A DNA stretch of 9,627 bases from positions 1 to 9,627 of the forward strand of contig DPWF01000029.1 of the NCBI GenBank assembly GCA_003526435.1, in the 5' to 3' direction. Below, piece after piece: positions 1-6,380 of the stretch. The number at the start of each line of letters is the position of its first letter. Within the stretch, counting starts at the first letter, position 1. This DNA comes from Chitinophagaceae bacterium (GTDB lineage Bacteria; Bacteroidota; Bacteroidia; Chitinophagales; Chitinophagaceae). The notes beneath the pieces are model-generated. The model searched no databases, was not told the origin of the DNA, and was given only the letters and a program-made list of their open reading frames with translations. Position numbers and translations under genes: made by a program.

Positions 1-87
1 GTTGGTGTAAGAAGTGCTGTTGGAATGAGTTCACTCCCCGGTAATATACCTGTTGAAATTGAAGCCATTTTTGAATTACATGACTGA
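1..87 (+). CDS. RidA/YjgF-family protein, C-terminal end only (partial)
   Basis: The window opens inside a reading frame that runs in frame 1 to a TGA at 85-87 and encodes 28 residues. The peptide reads VGVRSAVGMSSLP, then four residues, then VEIEAIFELHD. This is the C-terminal signature of RidA/YjgF proteins: R-x-x-VGV-x-x-LP followed by VEIEAI, which forms the last beta-strand of the trimeric barrel and part of the active-site cleft. RidA proteins hydrolyse reactive enamines and imines such as 2-aminoacrylate, released by PLP-dependent dehydratases, to the keto acid and ammonia. The gene directly downstream encodes such a PLP enzyme, which supports the call. The N-terminus lies outside the window, so the subfamily (true RidA or another Rid group) cannot be decided. 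Confidence 0.75.
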   Translation, partial: VGVRSAVGMSSLPGNIPVEIEAIFELHD

Positions 88-97
88 ACAAACACTT

Positions 98-1219
98 ATG
101 TCTACCAATAAAAATATATCGTGGTTTGAATTGAACAACAGTGATGAAGTTGATTCACCGGCTTTACTCGTATATCCTGATCGCGTGCAACAAAATATAA
201 ACGCAGCTATTGCCATGACTGGTGGACCCCATCGGTTAAGACCACATATTAAAACACATAAAACAAAAGAAGTAGTAAGGCTGCTCATGCACTCAGGTGT
301 TCAGCAATTTAAATGTGCCACTATTGCAGAAGCAGAATTATTAGGTATCTGCAAAGCTCCGGATGTTTTACTCGCCTATCAACCACTCGGACCTAAACTG
401 GATCGTTTTTTTTCGCTGATTCAGCATTATGGTGATACAGAATATGCATGTCTTACCGATAATATTACTGCGGCAACCGCTATGGCCATCAGTGCCCGCA
501 CACACAATATTATATTGAACATTTATATTGACCTGAATGTCGGTATGAACCGAACAGGTATTGCACCGGAAGATGCGATGGACCTCGTTGATTTCTGTTT
601 AAATGAACCTGCTTTCCGTTTAGTCGGCTTACATGCCTATGATGGTCATTTACGCAATCCCGATCCCGAAAAAAGAAAGCAGGAATGCGACGATGCTTTT
701 GCACGCGTTACTGCTTTACAAAACAGGATAGCCATCAAATATCCTGATCATTTATCCATTATTGCAGGTGGAAGCCCGAGCTTCCCTATTCATGCAAAGA
801 GAGATAACATTTTTTGCAGCCCCGGCACTTTTGTGTATTGGGATCATGGTTATGCAAACAGTTTTCCCGAACAGCCTTTTATTCATTCGGCACTGGTGAT
901 GACCCGTATTGTTTCATTACCGGCACCCGGAATGATCTGTACAGACCTCGGACATAAATCGATCGCTTCTGAAAACCCGATTGATAAACGTGTATTCTTC
1001 TTAAATGCTGATGATCTTGTTCCTGTTTCCCAGAGCGAAGAGCATCTTGTATTAAAAGTCCCCGCAGATCATCATTACAAAGTGGGTGATGTGCTGTATG
1101 GTTTGCCCTATCATATCTGTCCAACCTGTGCACTGTATGAACGGGCCATCACCATACAAAATCACCATAAAACAGGTGAATGGATGATTATTGGACGTGA
1201 CCGCAAAATTACATATTGA
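98..1219 (+). CDS. Zinc/PLP-dependent D-serine dehydratase / D-threonine aldolase family enzyme (DSD1-like)
   Basis: This is a fold-type III (alanine-racemase-like) PLP enzyme of 373 residues, the usual family length, probably cytosolic. Numbered from the ATG at 98, the N-terminal barrel carries RPHIKTHK, whose first lysine (K52) should bind PLP. It also has VGMNRTGI (148-155), HAYDGH (179-184) and the phosphate-binding IAGGSPS (222-228). The C-terminal domain has SPGTFVYWD (241-249) and a HICPTC motif with H339 and C341. In characterised eukaryotic-type D-serine dehydratases the zinc ligands are His-x-Cys; in D-threonine aldolases the metal site is His-x-Asp. The Cys here therefore favours D-serine dehydratase (D-serine to pyruvate and ammonia), but substrate is not proven. 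Starts: the frame is open from a TTG at 53 inside the upstream RidA-like gene; ATGs lie at 80 (8-bp overlap with that gene) and 98. I chose 98 because family members begin about ten residues before the WF-x-(I/L)-x-N segment. It is probably co-transcribed with the RidA-like gene. Confidence 0.85.
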   Translation: MSTNKNISWFELNNSDEVDSPALLVYPDRVQQNINAAIAMTGGPHRLRPHIKTHKTKEVVRLLMHSGVQQFKCATIAEAELLGICKAPDVLLAYQPLGPKLDRFFSLIQHYGDTEYACLTDNITAATAMAISARTHNIILNIYIDLNVGMNRTGIAPEDAMDLVDFCLNEPAFRLVGLHAYDGHLRNPDPEKRKQECDDAFARVTALQNRIAIKYPDHLSIIAGGSPSFPIHAKRDNIFCSPGTFVYWDHGYANSFPEQPFIHSALVMTRIVSLPAPGMICTDLGHKSIASENPIDKRVFFLNADDLVPVSQSEEHLVLKVPADHHYKVGDVLYGLPYHICPTCALYERAITIQNHHKTGEWMIIGRDRKITY

Positions 1220-1300
1220 TGTATCTGTGTTTTTGATGACCTTTTGAATTTTATCGCGTAACTGTCTGAAAACAAACATGTTGTATTTTATTGGTAAAGC

Positions 1301-1316
1301 TGGCACCCTATTTGCC
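1301..1316 (+). promoter_or_regulatory. Predicted sigma-54 (RpoN) -24/-12 promoter
   Basis: The sequence CTGGCACCCTATTTGCC (1300-1316) matches the sigma-54 consensus YTGGCACG-N4-TTGCW, with mismatches only at the G after TGGCAC and at the final W. The invariant GG (1302-1303) and GC (1314-1315) are exactly 10 bases apart. Transcription would start near 1326, about 18 bases before the ATG at 1344 of the secreted-protein gene. Sigma-54 promoters need an activating ATPase bound upstream; I see no convincing enhancer, only a short AACATGTT palindrome at 1275-1282, which is closer than usual. Confidence 0.6.
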
Positions 1317-1343
1317 TTAGTTAGCTTACATAAAACATGCAAC

Positions 1344-1808
1344 ATGAAAAAAATAGCTATTGTAGCAGGTCTGTTACTGAGTCTTGCTTCTGTTCAGCAA
1401 ACTGATGCACAAATTCGCGTTAATGCCAATATTAATATCGGTTCACAGCCTTTATGGGGTCCGGCGGGTTATGATTATGTAGATTATTATTACCTGCCCG
1501 ATGCAGATGTTTACTACAGTGTTCCCCAACGTCGTTTTATTTACCTTGATGGTGGCAGATGGATTTTTGCCGCTTCATTACCTACACGTTTTGGAAACAT
1601 CAATTTGTATTCGGCACCAAAAATTGTGATCAACGAACCCAAGCCTTATTTAAGGGCCGATGTGTATCGTGTGAAATACAAAGGTTGGAAGGCTCCTAAA
1701 CAAATTGTGATCCGCGATAGCGATGATGAGCGTTACAGAAATCATCCCGGAAGAGCCGTAGGTCACAGCAAGGGCAATGGAAAGGGTAAGGGAAAAGGTA
1801 AAGGTTAA
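1344..1808 (+). CDS. Small secreted Tyr-rich protein with a Lys-Gly repeat tail, function unknown
   Basis: This 154-residue exported protein starts with a clear Sec signal peptide: MKK, a hydrophobic stretch to about residue 17, and likely cleavage after A22 in the TDA-Q context. The frame is open back to an ATG at 1278, but that start would place 22 residues before the signal peptide and overlap the sigma-54 promoter, so 1344 is chosen. The mature part has an aromatic, acidic segment (YDYVDYYYLPDADVYYSV), then FIYLDGGRWIFAASLPTRF, which I recognise from memory as typical of small uncharacterised exported proteins in Chitinophagaceae. It is followed by a basic region and ends in four consecutive Lys-Gly pairs. 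There are no catalytic motifs, transmembrane segments after the signal, or T9SS sorting domain. It is therefore probably periplasmic or envelope-associated. The promoter suggests conditional, activator-dependent expression. The role is unknown. Confidence 0.75.
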   Translation: MKKIAIVAGLLLSLASVQQTDAQIRVNANINIGSQPLWGPAGYDYVDYYYLPDADVYYSVPQRRFIYLDGGRWIFAASLPTRFGNINLYSAPKIVINEPKPYLRADVYRVKYKGWKAPKQIVIRDSDDERYRNHPGRAVGHSKGNGKGKGKGKG

Positions 1809-1825
1809 ACATCTCTTTTTTCAAT

Positions 1826-1911
1826 AACCCTGCGTAAACTCCTTTATCTCATGTTCTCTGCGGTAAAAATTCACCGCAGAGAACGTCAGGAAACAGAGTT
1901 TACGCAGGGTT
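1826..1911. repeat. Two-tier inverted-repeat element, copy 1 (possible bidirectional terminator)
   Basis: The outer arms, AACCCTGCGTAAACTC (1826-1841) and its exact complement (1896-1911), are 16 bp. The inner arms, GTTCTCTGCGGT (1853-1864) and its exact complement (1873-1884), are 12 bp around an 8-base loop, AAAAATTC. The 11-base segments between the tiers pair poorly. The element fills the gap between the secreted-protein gene and the convergent protease gene, almost touching the latter's stop codon. On the + strand the right arm runs into TTTTTATT, so it could end transcription from the left. A related copy lies at 8154-8246, sharing the CTCATGTTCTCTG-GGT and ACCGCAGAGAAC core, so this is a dispersed element and not just a local terminator. 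Confidence 0.85.
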
Positions 1912-1912
1912 T

Positions 1913-4720
1913 TTATTCTACTACGAGCTTGCCACTGATTTCACGCTGGTTGGTTTGTGTAACGGTATAAAAATAAATTCCTCTTTGCAGCAAAGGCATA
2001 CGTAACTGGTTTCTTGTTCCTGTTAGTGTTGCTTTCATCAGCAGTCGCCCAAACAAATCATACAATCGAAATACCTTGTTATCCGGATCCTCTGTCAATA
2101 CCTGTAACGAAGCGCCCGGCCGAACAGGGTTGGGAAATACATAATATGGTTGTTCTCCAAAATGAATCACCTGTTCCGGCTGAGTATAGTATGATGTACC
2201 ATTAGTCAACTGAATCTTTGCACGATATATATTCAATCCTTTAATGGCGGCTGTGGTAACAGTAAACTGCGTAGCCGTAACCGGCGTTATTTCCTGAACA
2301 GGTGCATAGCCGTTCTGCGTAAGTTTTTCAAACACAATTTTTGAAACCTGGTAAGTTGTTCCAAGCTGCAGGTTAAGTCTTGCTGAATTTGTTCCAAACG
2401 GATCGGCTATAAAACCCTTGATATAACAGCCTATTTGCTGGTTGGTATAATCAAATGTATATGCCCGTTTACCTTCGATGTTTCCAGGTAATAAAGCCGC
2501 CACCGTAAAAAAACGATTGGGATTATTTTGTTTGAATTGAATCAGGGAAGTATCCGCCAAAGTAATCAGTGGCTCTAAATATTTCTGACCAAGCTGATAT
2601 ACACGGTAACTGTCTACGCTGGCTTTTTGCCAATAGATCAAAAATGAATCTGCGCAATTGAGTCCTGTAAAGATGGGCAGGTTTCTTGAAATAACAGCCG
2701 TATCACTCATCCAAACATTTTGTGTAGTTCTCAACCGAAACTGAATAGCAGCCAGTGTATCAGGTAGCTGCCATTGAAAATATTTTTTAGTGATATCAAC
2801 CGCATTTGCTATTGTTGACCAGTTTCCATTTTTGAGTCGGTATTCTAAAGTAGCGGTGTCTGTTATATTACTCTCCCAGCGGATCGTATTTTTTCTGTCA
2901 GGGTCTAACTGATCTCCTTTTACCGGATAGCTAAACATAAAATCAGCAGTGCTATCATACTGCCATGCAATGGCAAAATCCTGTGCGCCTGTAGGTACCG
3001 AAAACCCATTTACTTTTATTTCGTATACTCCCGGAGCCGGTTGTTCAACTATTATCTGTTCATGTGTATTCAATGTATCTTTCTTTCTTACAGCAGGTCT
3101 GTTGAGTGAGTCCGCATGCGGATATGAGCTTAATACCCATGGCTGCCATTGTTGTGCAGATGGCAGGTGTTCCAACAAAAGGTCTAAATCATTCACAATT
3201 GCTTTGTATGAATTTGCCTTTGCAGGAGGGTCTGTCCAACTGATGGTAATTTTCAGGTTTTTCGTACCCGGAGGTATCTGTATTTGATGTGTCCATTGTT
3301 GCTGGTCTCTCACATAGCCCTGTACAGCTTTATTATCCTGAATGGTTTTCACCGCTCTGTAAGCATTTACCATACCATAACCTGAATGATAGTCGATCTG
3401 TGGAACACCTACATCATCGGCGCTGTTGAATAAAACAGCTCTTACCGTTGCGGATAATGGCGGTGCTGAATATTTTTGTTTCCAGGTTTGTTGCAGCAGG
3501 GCACTAATACCCGAAACAATAGCAGCGGCACCAGAAGATCCATCTTCACCCAACGCAACGAGTTCTGGTTTTAGCCGACCGTCATAGGCTGGTCCGCGTG
3601 AACTCAGTAAGGGTACTATGCCAAAAGAATCTGCTGCACCTACTGCGATACTGTTTTTCGACATTTTAAAACTACCCGTCAAATTTGCAAATCCATTCAG
3701 GCCGGCATAGTTGCCCGATACCGGGGTTTGTGTTCCCAGGTTTCCGGCTGAAAATATGTGCAGCAAATTCATATTTGCGGTATGCATCTGATCATCATAC
3801 GCTGCGGCGTCGGCTCCATAATAATTTTCAATGCCAGTACCATAAGAATGATTTTGCACCGTAATCCCAAGTCGCATTAATTCAGCTAATGGATCGGGAA
3901 GCAGATTAGCAAAATCTGATGAAGTAACCGCAGCTCCGGGAGCAAAACCCTTACCGGTATAAAAACTATTTCCGGCTCCGGCAGCAATGGTTGCCATGGT
4001 AGTAGCATGTGTTTCAATACGTGGAGAAGACAGACTAGAAGAAATATATCGGCCAGTAATATCCATATCAGATGTGTCTGGTTTGTTTTCTTTAATTGAA
4101 ATTGTAATACCATAGCCATTGATATGAGGCCACTGACGATGTACAAGATTTCCTTTATTGGCAGAAAGATCAAAACCAGTAAGTTCTCTTTCTGTGTATG
4201 CCTTTCTTACCCGGTCAATAAACAATACATCACTTCTGTTCAGTATGTACTGTTCCATCAGTATCCATGATGCTTTTAGTTGTAGAGCCTTCTGATTATC
4301 TGCTATCTTTTCTATTTCAAAAGAAAGATTTCCTTTTATTGATTCGGCGAAAGTTTTTGCGTTCTCCAGCTCCAGTATCCAGCGCTGTGTTTTTTCTTTT
4401 GCTGTTTTAGTAAGGGGAGCAGAAAAATTTTCCGGCAGTTTCCAGCGGTTATTTGCCTTGAATAAACGACCGCTGCGGGTAAGAAGATCATATGCAGTAC
4501 GATCGGCCAGCTCAACAATGGCAATTGTATCTGAAAGTCTGCGCAATATTTTAACGGATGCTGGTATTTTACCTATCAATACAAAGTTTCTTTTTTGTTT
4601 ATTGAAAACGATTGTATCGGAATCAGAAACTTCAACAAAAGAAGAAAAATGAGGGGGAAGTTTATCCTGTGCATCTGCATACAGGAGCGCGAATAGCCAA
4701 CAGCATAATAATAATCTCAT
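1913..4720 (-). CDS. Subtilisin-like (S8) serine protease with T9SS type A sorting domain
   Basis: A predicted secreted protease of 935 residues from the ATG at 4720. The frame also has ATGs at 4726 and 4759; 4720 or 4726 gives the best signal peptide (MRLLLCCWLFALLYADAQ), while 4759 adds an atypical leader. Numbered from 4720: a propeptide-like region (about 26-90); the S8 domain (about 190-457); a beta-sandwich (about 471-587); two more beta-rich modules (about 595-775); and a C-terminal T9SS type A domain (859-935) beginning YYVFPNPVRPG and ending GKLVVE. Active site: H238 in HATTMATIAAG (the HGTHVAG position), oxyanion N327 in SAGN, and S396 in GSSGAAAIVSG (the GTSMAAPHVAG position). The Asp position reads ISIKENKPDTSD: a gap-free match to VAVIDTGID puts Glu (E211) there, so the triad may be Glu/His/Ser. 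It probably crosses the outer membrane through T9SS. It is divergent from the metalloprotease gene. A TATCTTTA box lies at 4742-4749 but has no good -33 element. Confidence 0.9.
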   Translation of the reverse strand: MRLLLCCWLFALLYADAQDKLPPHFSSFVEVSDSDTIVFNKQKRNFVLIGKIPASVKILRRLSDTIAIVELADRTAYDLLTRSGRLFKANNRWKLPENFSAPLTKTAKEKTQRWILELENAKTFAESIKGNLSFEIEKIADNQKALQLKASWILMEQYILNRSDVLFIDRVRKAYTERELTGFDLSANKGNLVHRQWPHINGYGITISIKENKPDTSDMDITGRYISSSLSSPRIETHATTMATIAAGAGNSFYTGKGFAPGAAVTSSDFANLLPDPLAELMRLGITVQNHSYGTGIENYYGADAAAYDDQMHTANMNLLHIFSAGNLGTQTPVSGNYAGLNGFANLTGSFKMSKNSIAVGAADSFGIVPLLSSRGPAYDGRLKPELVALGEDGSSGAAAIVSGISALLQQTWKQKYSAPPLSATVRAVLFNSADDVGVPQIDYHSGYGMVNAYRAVKTIQDNKAVQGYVRDQQQWTHQIQIPPGTKNLKITISWTDPPAKANSYKAIVNDLDLLLEHLPSAQQWQPWVLSSYPHADSLNRPAVRKKDTLNTHEQIIVEQPAPGVYEIKVNGFSVPTGAQDFAIAWQYDSTADFMFSYPVKGDQLDPDRKNTIRWESNITDTATLEYRLKNGNWSTIANAVDITKKYFQWQLPDTLAAIQFRLRTTQNVWMSDTAVISRNLPIFTGLNCADSFLIYWQKASVDSYRVYQLGQKYLEPLITLADTSLIQFKQNNPNRFFTVAALLPGNIEGKRAYTFDYTNQQIGCYIKGFIADPFGTNSARLNLQLGTTYQVSKIVFEKLTQNGYAPVQEITPVTATQFTVTTAAIKGLNIYRAKIQLTNGTSYYTQPEQVIHFGEQPYYVFPNPVRPGASLQVLTEDPDNKVFRLYDLFGRLLMKATLTGTRNQLRMPLLQRGIYFYTVTQTNQREISGKLVVE

Positions 4721-4835
4721 GTGCATAGGAACCGGAATAATTAAAGATAAGGAAATCATTTCTCTGACTATTTGCGTATATCTACTGGTATCATTTTGAG
4801 TGTTTGTGAAGGATCATGAGTTTCATTGCGGTTTT

Positions 4836-4848
4836 GCAACCGGGTTGC
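4836..4848. promoter_or_regulatory. Palindrome between the divergent protease genes, possible operator
   Basis: GCAACCGGGTTGC is a perfect inverted repeat with a single central base. It overlaps a second, weaker one, GGTT-TTGC-AACC (4830-4841). It lies about 115 bp upstream of the S8 gene start and about 95 bp upstream of the metalloprotease start, where a shared regulator could act on both. The arms are short and chance occurrence is possible; nothing identifies a binding protein. Confidence 0.25.
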
Positions 4849-4943
4849 TCAAATTTGCTTTTGTCTGATTCCTACATTGCTTATATTCATCATGAAATCC
4901 AATTCATGCTGTAAATCCTTTGTAAAAATCCAAACTAAAACAC

Positions 4944-5756
4944 ATGAGAAAAAACATGCGCCTTTCACTGGTTGCCATTATATTGCTGATGGCAACTGTT
5001 TCCTGTAAAAAAGCTGTTGGTCCTGAACAGGAAATGAAACAAGAAGTTTCACAGGATGTTATCAACAGCGTTAAAGCCCTTGGTTTCTCCACCACTAATA
5101 TTATTCCTGAAGAAGGAGGTTATATAGTTGAAGGAGATATTTTCATTCCAACATCTGATCTCAACCGTTCTCTTAATGGCAGTATTTTAAGAGTAGGTGA
5201 TGTTGAGCAGTACCGCACCACTAATCTGGTAACTGGTTTACCAAGAACTATTACCGTTGCGTTAACCAGCAGAATTAATGCATCAGTTTACGGACCAGTT
5301 TTAGATGAAGTGGTTCGACGTTACAATGCTGAAAACCTGAGTATCAGACTTCAGCGTGTAAGTTCTGGTGCCAATATTACTTTTGACCGTGCTAACGGTA
5401 GTTATCTGGCATCAGCAGGTTTTCCAACATCGAATGGCAACCCTTATAATTTAGTTAGGGTAAATACCAATGCAATAGGCTCTGGAACCTCCAGTACCTT
5501 TATTAATTATGCTGCTACTATTTTTGCCCATGAACTGGGGCATTGTATCGGTTTCCGTCATACAGATTATATGAACCGTGCTTATAGTTGCGGTGGCGCT
5601 GCTTCTAATGAAGGAGCTTCTACTGTAGGTGCCATTCTTATTCCGGGTACACCTTCAGGTCCGGATCCGAATTCCTGGATGCTGGCCTGTATTGGCTCTG
5701 GCGTAAACCGCCCATTCAATGCCAATGATAAAACAGCATTGAATTATTTATACTAA
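4944..5756 (+). CDS. M57-type (dual-action HEIGH) zinc metalloprotease, predicted lipoprotein
   Basis: This 270-residue protein starts with a lipoprotein signal: basic MRKNMR, a hydrophobic core, and a lipobox ending TVSC with the lipidated Cys at 21 followed by KK. The zinc site is HELGHCIGFRH (196-206), which is HExxHxxGFxH with ligands H196, H200 and H206 and catalytic E197. It is followed by TDYMNR, as in M57 (dual-action HEIGH) metallopeptidases. SWM (244-246) is a likely Met-turn, preceded by the family-like IPGTPSGPDPN. Cys201, 216 and 249 could form a disulfide. The preceding 170 residues are a pro-region or N-terminal domain. No acidic surface-export signal follows the Cys, so it may face the periplasm. 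ATG 4944 is preferred; 4956 is also possible. A weak promoter may lie at 4861-4889 (TTG, 18 bp, TATATTCA). The gene is followed by a strong terminator and is divergent from the S8 protease gene. Confidence 0.85.
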   Translation: MRKNMRLSLVAIILLMATVSCKKAVGPEQEMKQEVSQDVINSVKALGFSTTNIIPEEGGYIVEGDIFIPTSDLNRSLNGSILRVGDVEQYRTTNLVTGLPRTITVALTSRINASVYGPVLDEVVRRYNAENLSIRLQRVSSGANITFDRANGSYLASAGFPTSNGNPYNLVRVNTNAIGSGTSSTFINYAATIFAHELGHCIGFRHTDYMNRAYSCGGAASNEGASTVGAILIPGTPSGPDPNSWMLACIGSGVNRPFNANDKTALNYLY

Positions 5757-5794
5757 TGCATTCTACCTGATTATTCTTAAAGTGATTTACAGCA

Positions 5795-5822
5795 AAAGGG
5801 CTCCCGTTACCGGGAGCCCTTT
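5795..5822. terminator. Intrinsic terminator, probably bidirectional
   Basis: A perfect 12-bp GC-rich stem, AAAGGGCTCCCG (5795-5806) with its complement (5811-5822), surrounds a four-base loop, TTAC. The U-tract TTTAATTT follows on the + strand, and TTTTGC follows on the - strand. It stands between the stop codons of two convergent genes, 38 bp after the metalloprotease gene and 19 bp after the end of the 157-residue gene. Confidence 0.88.
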
Positions 5823-5841
5823 AATTTATCGCAGATGAGAC

Positions 5842-6315
5842 TTAGTCCATATGTTCCTTATCTTTTTTCCTGCTGTTTCTTCCCACTGCATAATGCGGCT
5901 TCAATTCTTTATAAATCTGGTTGAATTGTTCACTGCCGGATAATGCTGCATTTTTTGAATTATGAAAATAGGCGCGTGTCTGTTTCAGTATTTCATTACC
6001 CAATAACAATTTGGCGTCTTCCATTTTGGTTCTTACTTCGTCGAGCTCACTGATGAGTTCATTGTATTGCTTATAGAGCTGAACGTAATTGTTACAGGTA
6101 TTTACATCCACATAAGATGGAACGGTAGCAGGATTTTTTCGCATATACAGAACTGCTTTCTCTACAAACTCCTTTTTCTTATCGTTCAGTTTGAACATGC
6201 TCCTGCGTTCTGTTGGTTTCAGCTTGATATTCTGTGGCAGCATATTCCGCAGTGCAGCGATATGCTGTCTGAACGACATCAGTTCCGATCCTACAAAGCT
6301 TCTGAAAGAGGCCAT
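5842..6315 (-). CDS. Conserved helical protein of unknown function
   Basis: This 157-residue protein has no signal peptide or membrane segment and is predicted cytosolic and mostly helical. The core, from about residue 36, reads ERRSMFKLNDKKKEFVEKA, then NPATVPSYVDVN (61-72), a charged helix LISELDEVRTKMEDAKLLLG (87-106), and RAYFHNSKNAALSG (114-127), ending in a basic tail. I recognise this order (MxxKK/R-x-FVEKA, P-x-YVD, a heptad-like helix, then A-x-x-FYNSVKAAA-like text) from memory as a widespread uncharacterised bacterial family; I cannot name it. Starts: ATG at 6315 (chosen, longest), 6279 or 6243; the conserved part begins only about residue 36, so a shorter protein is possible. It is transcribed after ydcZ (65 bp gap), but palindromes at its start suggest separate control. 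It ends at the terminator at 5795-5822. Confidence 0.7.
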   Translation of the reverse strand: MASFRSFVGSELMSFRQHIAALRNMLPQNIKLKPTERRSMFKLNDKKKEFVEKAVLYMRKNPATVPSYVDVNTCNNYVQLYKQYNELISELDEVRTKMEDAKLLLGNEILKQTRAYFHNSKNAALSGSEQFNQIYKELKPHYAVGRNSRKKDKEHMD

Positions 6316-6346
6316 AACAGGTTATTTACCACTATAACGCTGTTAT
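6314..6346. promoter_or_regulatory. Tandem palindromes at the start of the 157-residue gene, possible operator
   Basis: Two inverted repeats with identical arms occur here: ATAAC-AG-GTTAT (6314-6325), which overlaps the ATG of the gene, and ATAAC-GCT-GTTAT (6334-6346). Their centres are 20.5 bp apart, close to two turns of the helix, so a dimeric repressor could occupy both on the same face. The arms are short and AT-rich, and no regulator gene is nearby, so this is a pattern call only. Confidence 0.35.
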
Positions 6347-6380
6347 GAAATAGAAAATTGCTTATTGAATAATAATTTAC

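Noticed and set aside
53..97. Longer start (TTG at 53) for the DSD1-like enzyme
   Set aside because: It begins with TTG inside the RidA-like coding end and adds residues unlike the family N-terminus; ATG 98 (or 80) fits better.
1826..1911. CRISPR-like or attachment-site repeat
   Set aside because: There is one palindromic unit here and one distant relative, with no regular spacers and no integrase or cas genes.
2949..3287. 112-residue + strand open frame opposite the S8 protease
   Set aside because: It lies entirely antisense to a well-supported gene, with Cys-rich, atypical composition; it is a shadow of the real frame.
4826..4848. Sigma-54-like GG-N10-GC on the - strand upstream of the S8 gene
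   Set aside because: Only the GG and GC match; the surrounding bases (CGGTTG and CCGC) do not resemble TGGCAC and TTGC.
4895..4931. Three AAATCC words before the metalloprotease gene
   Set aside because: The spacing is irregular (18 and 13 bases), the word is short and the region is AT-rich; chance is the simpler explanation.
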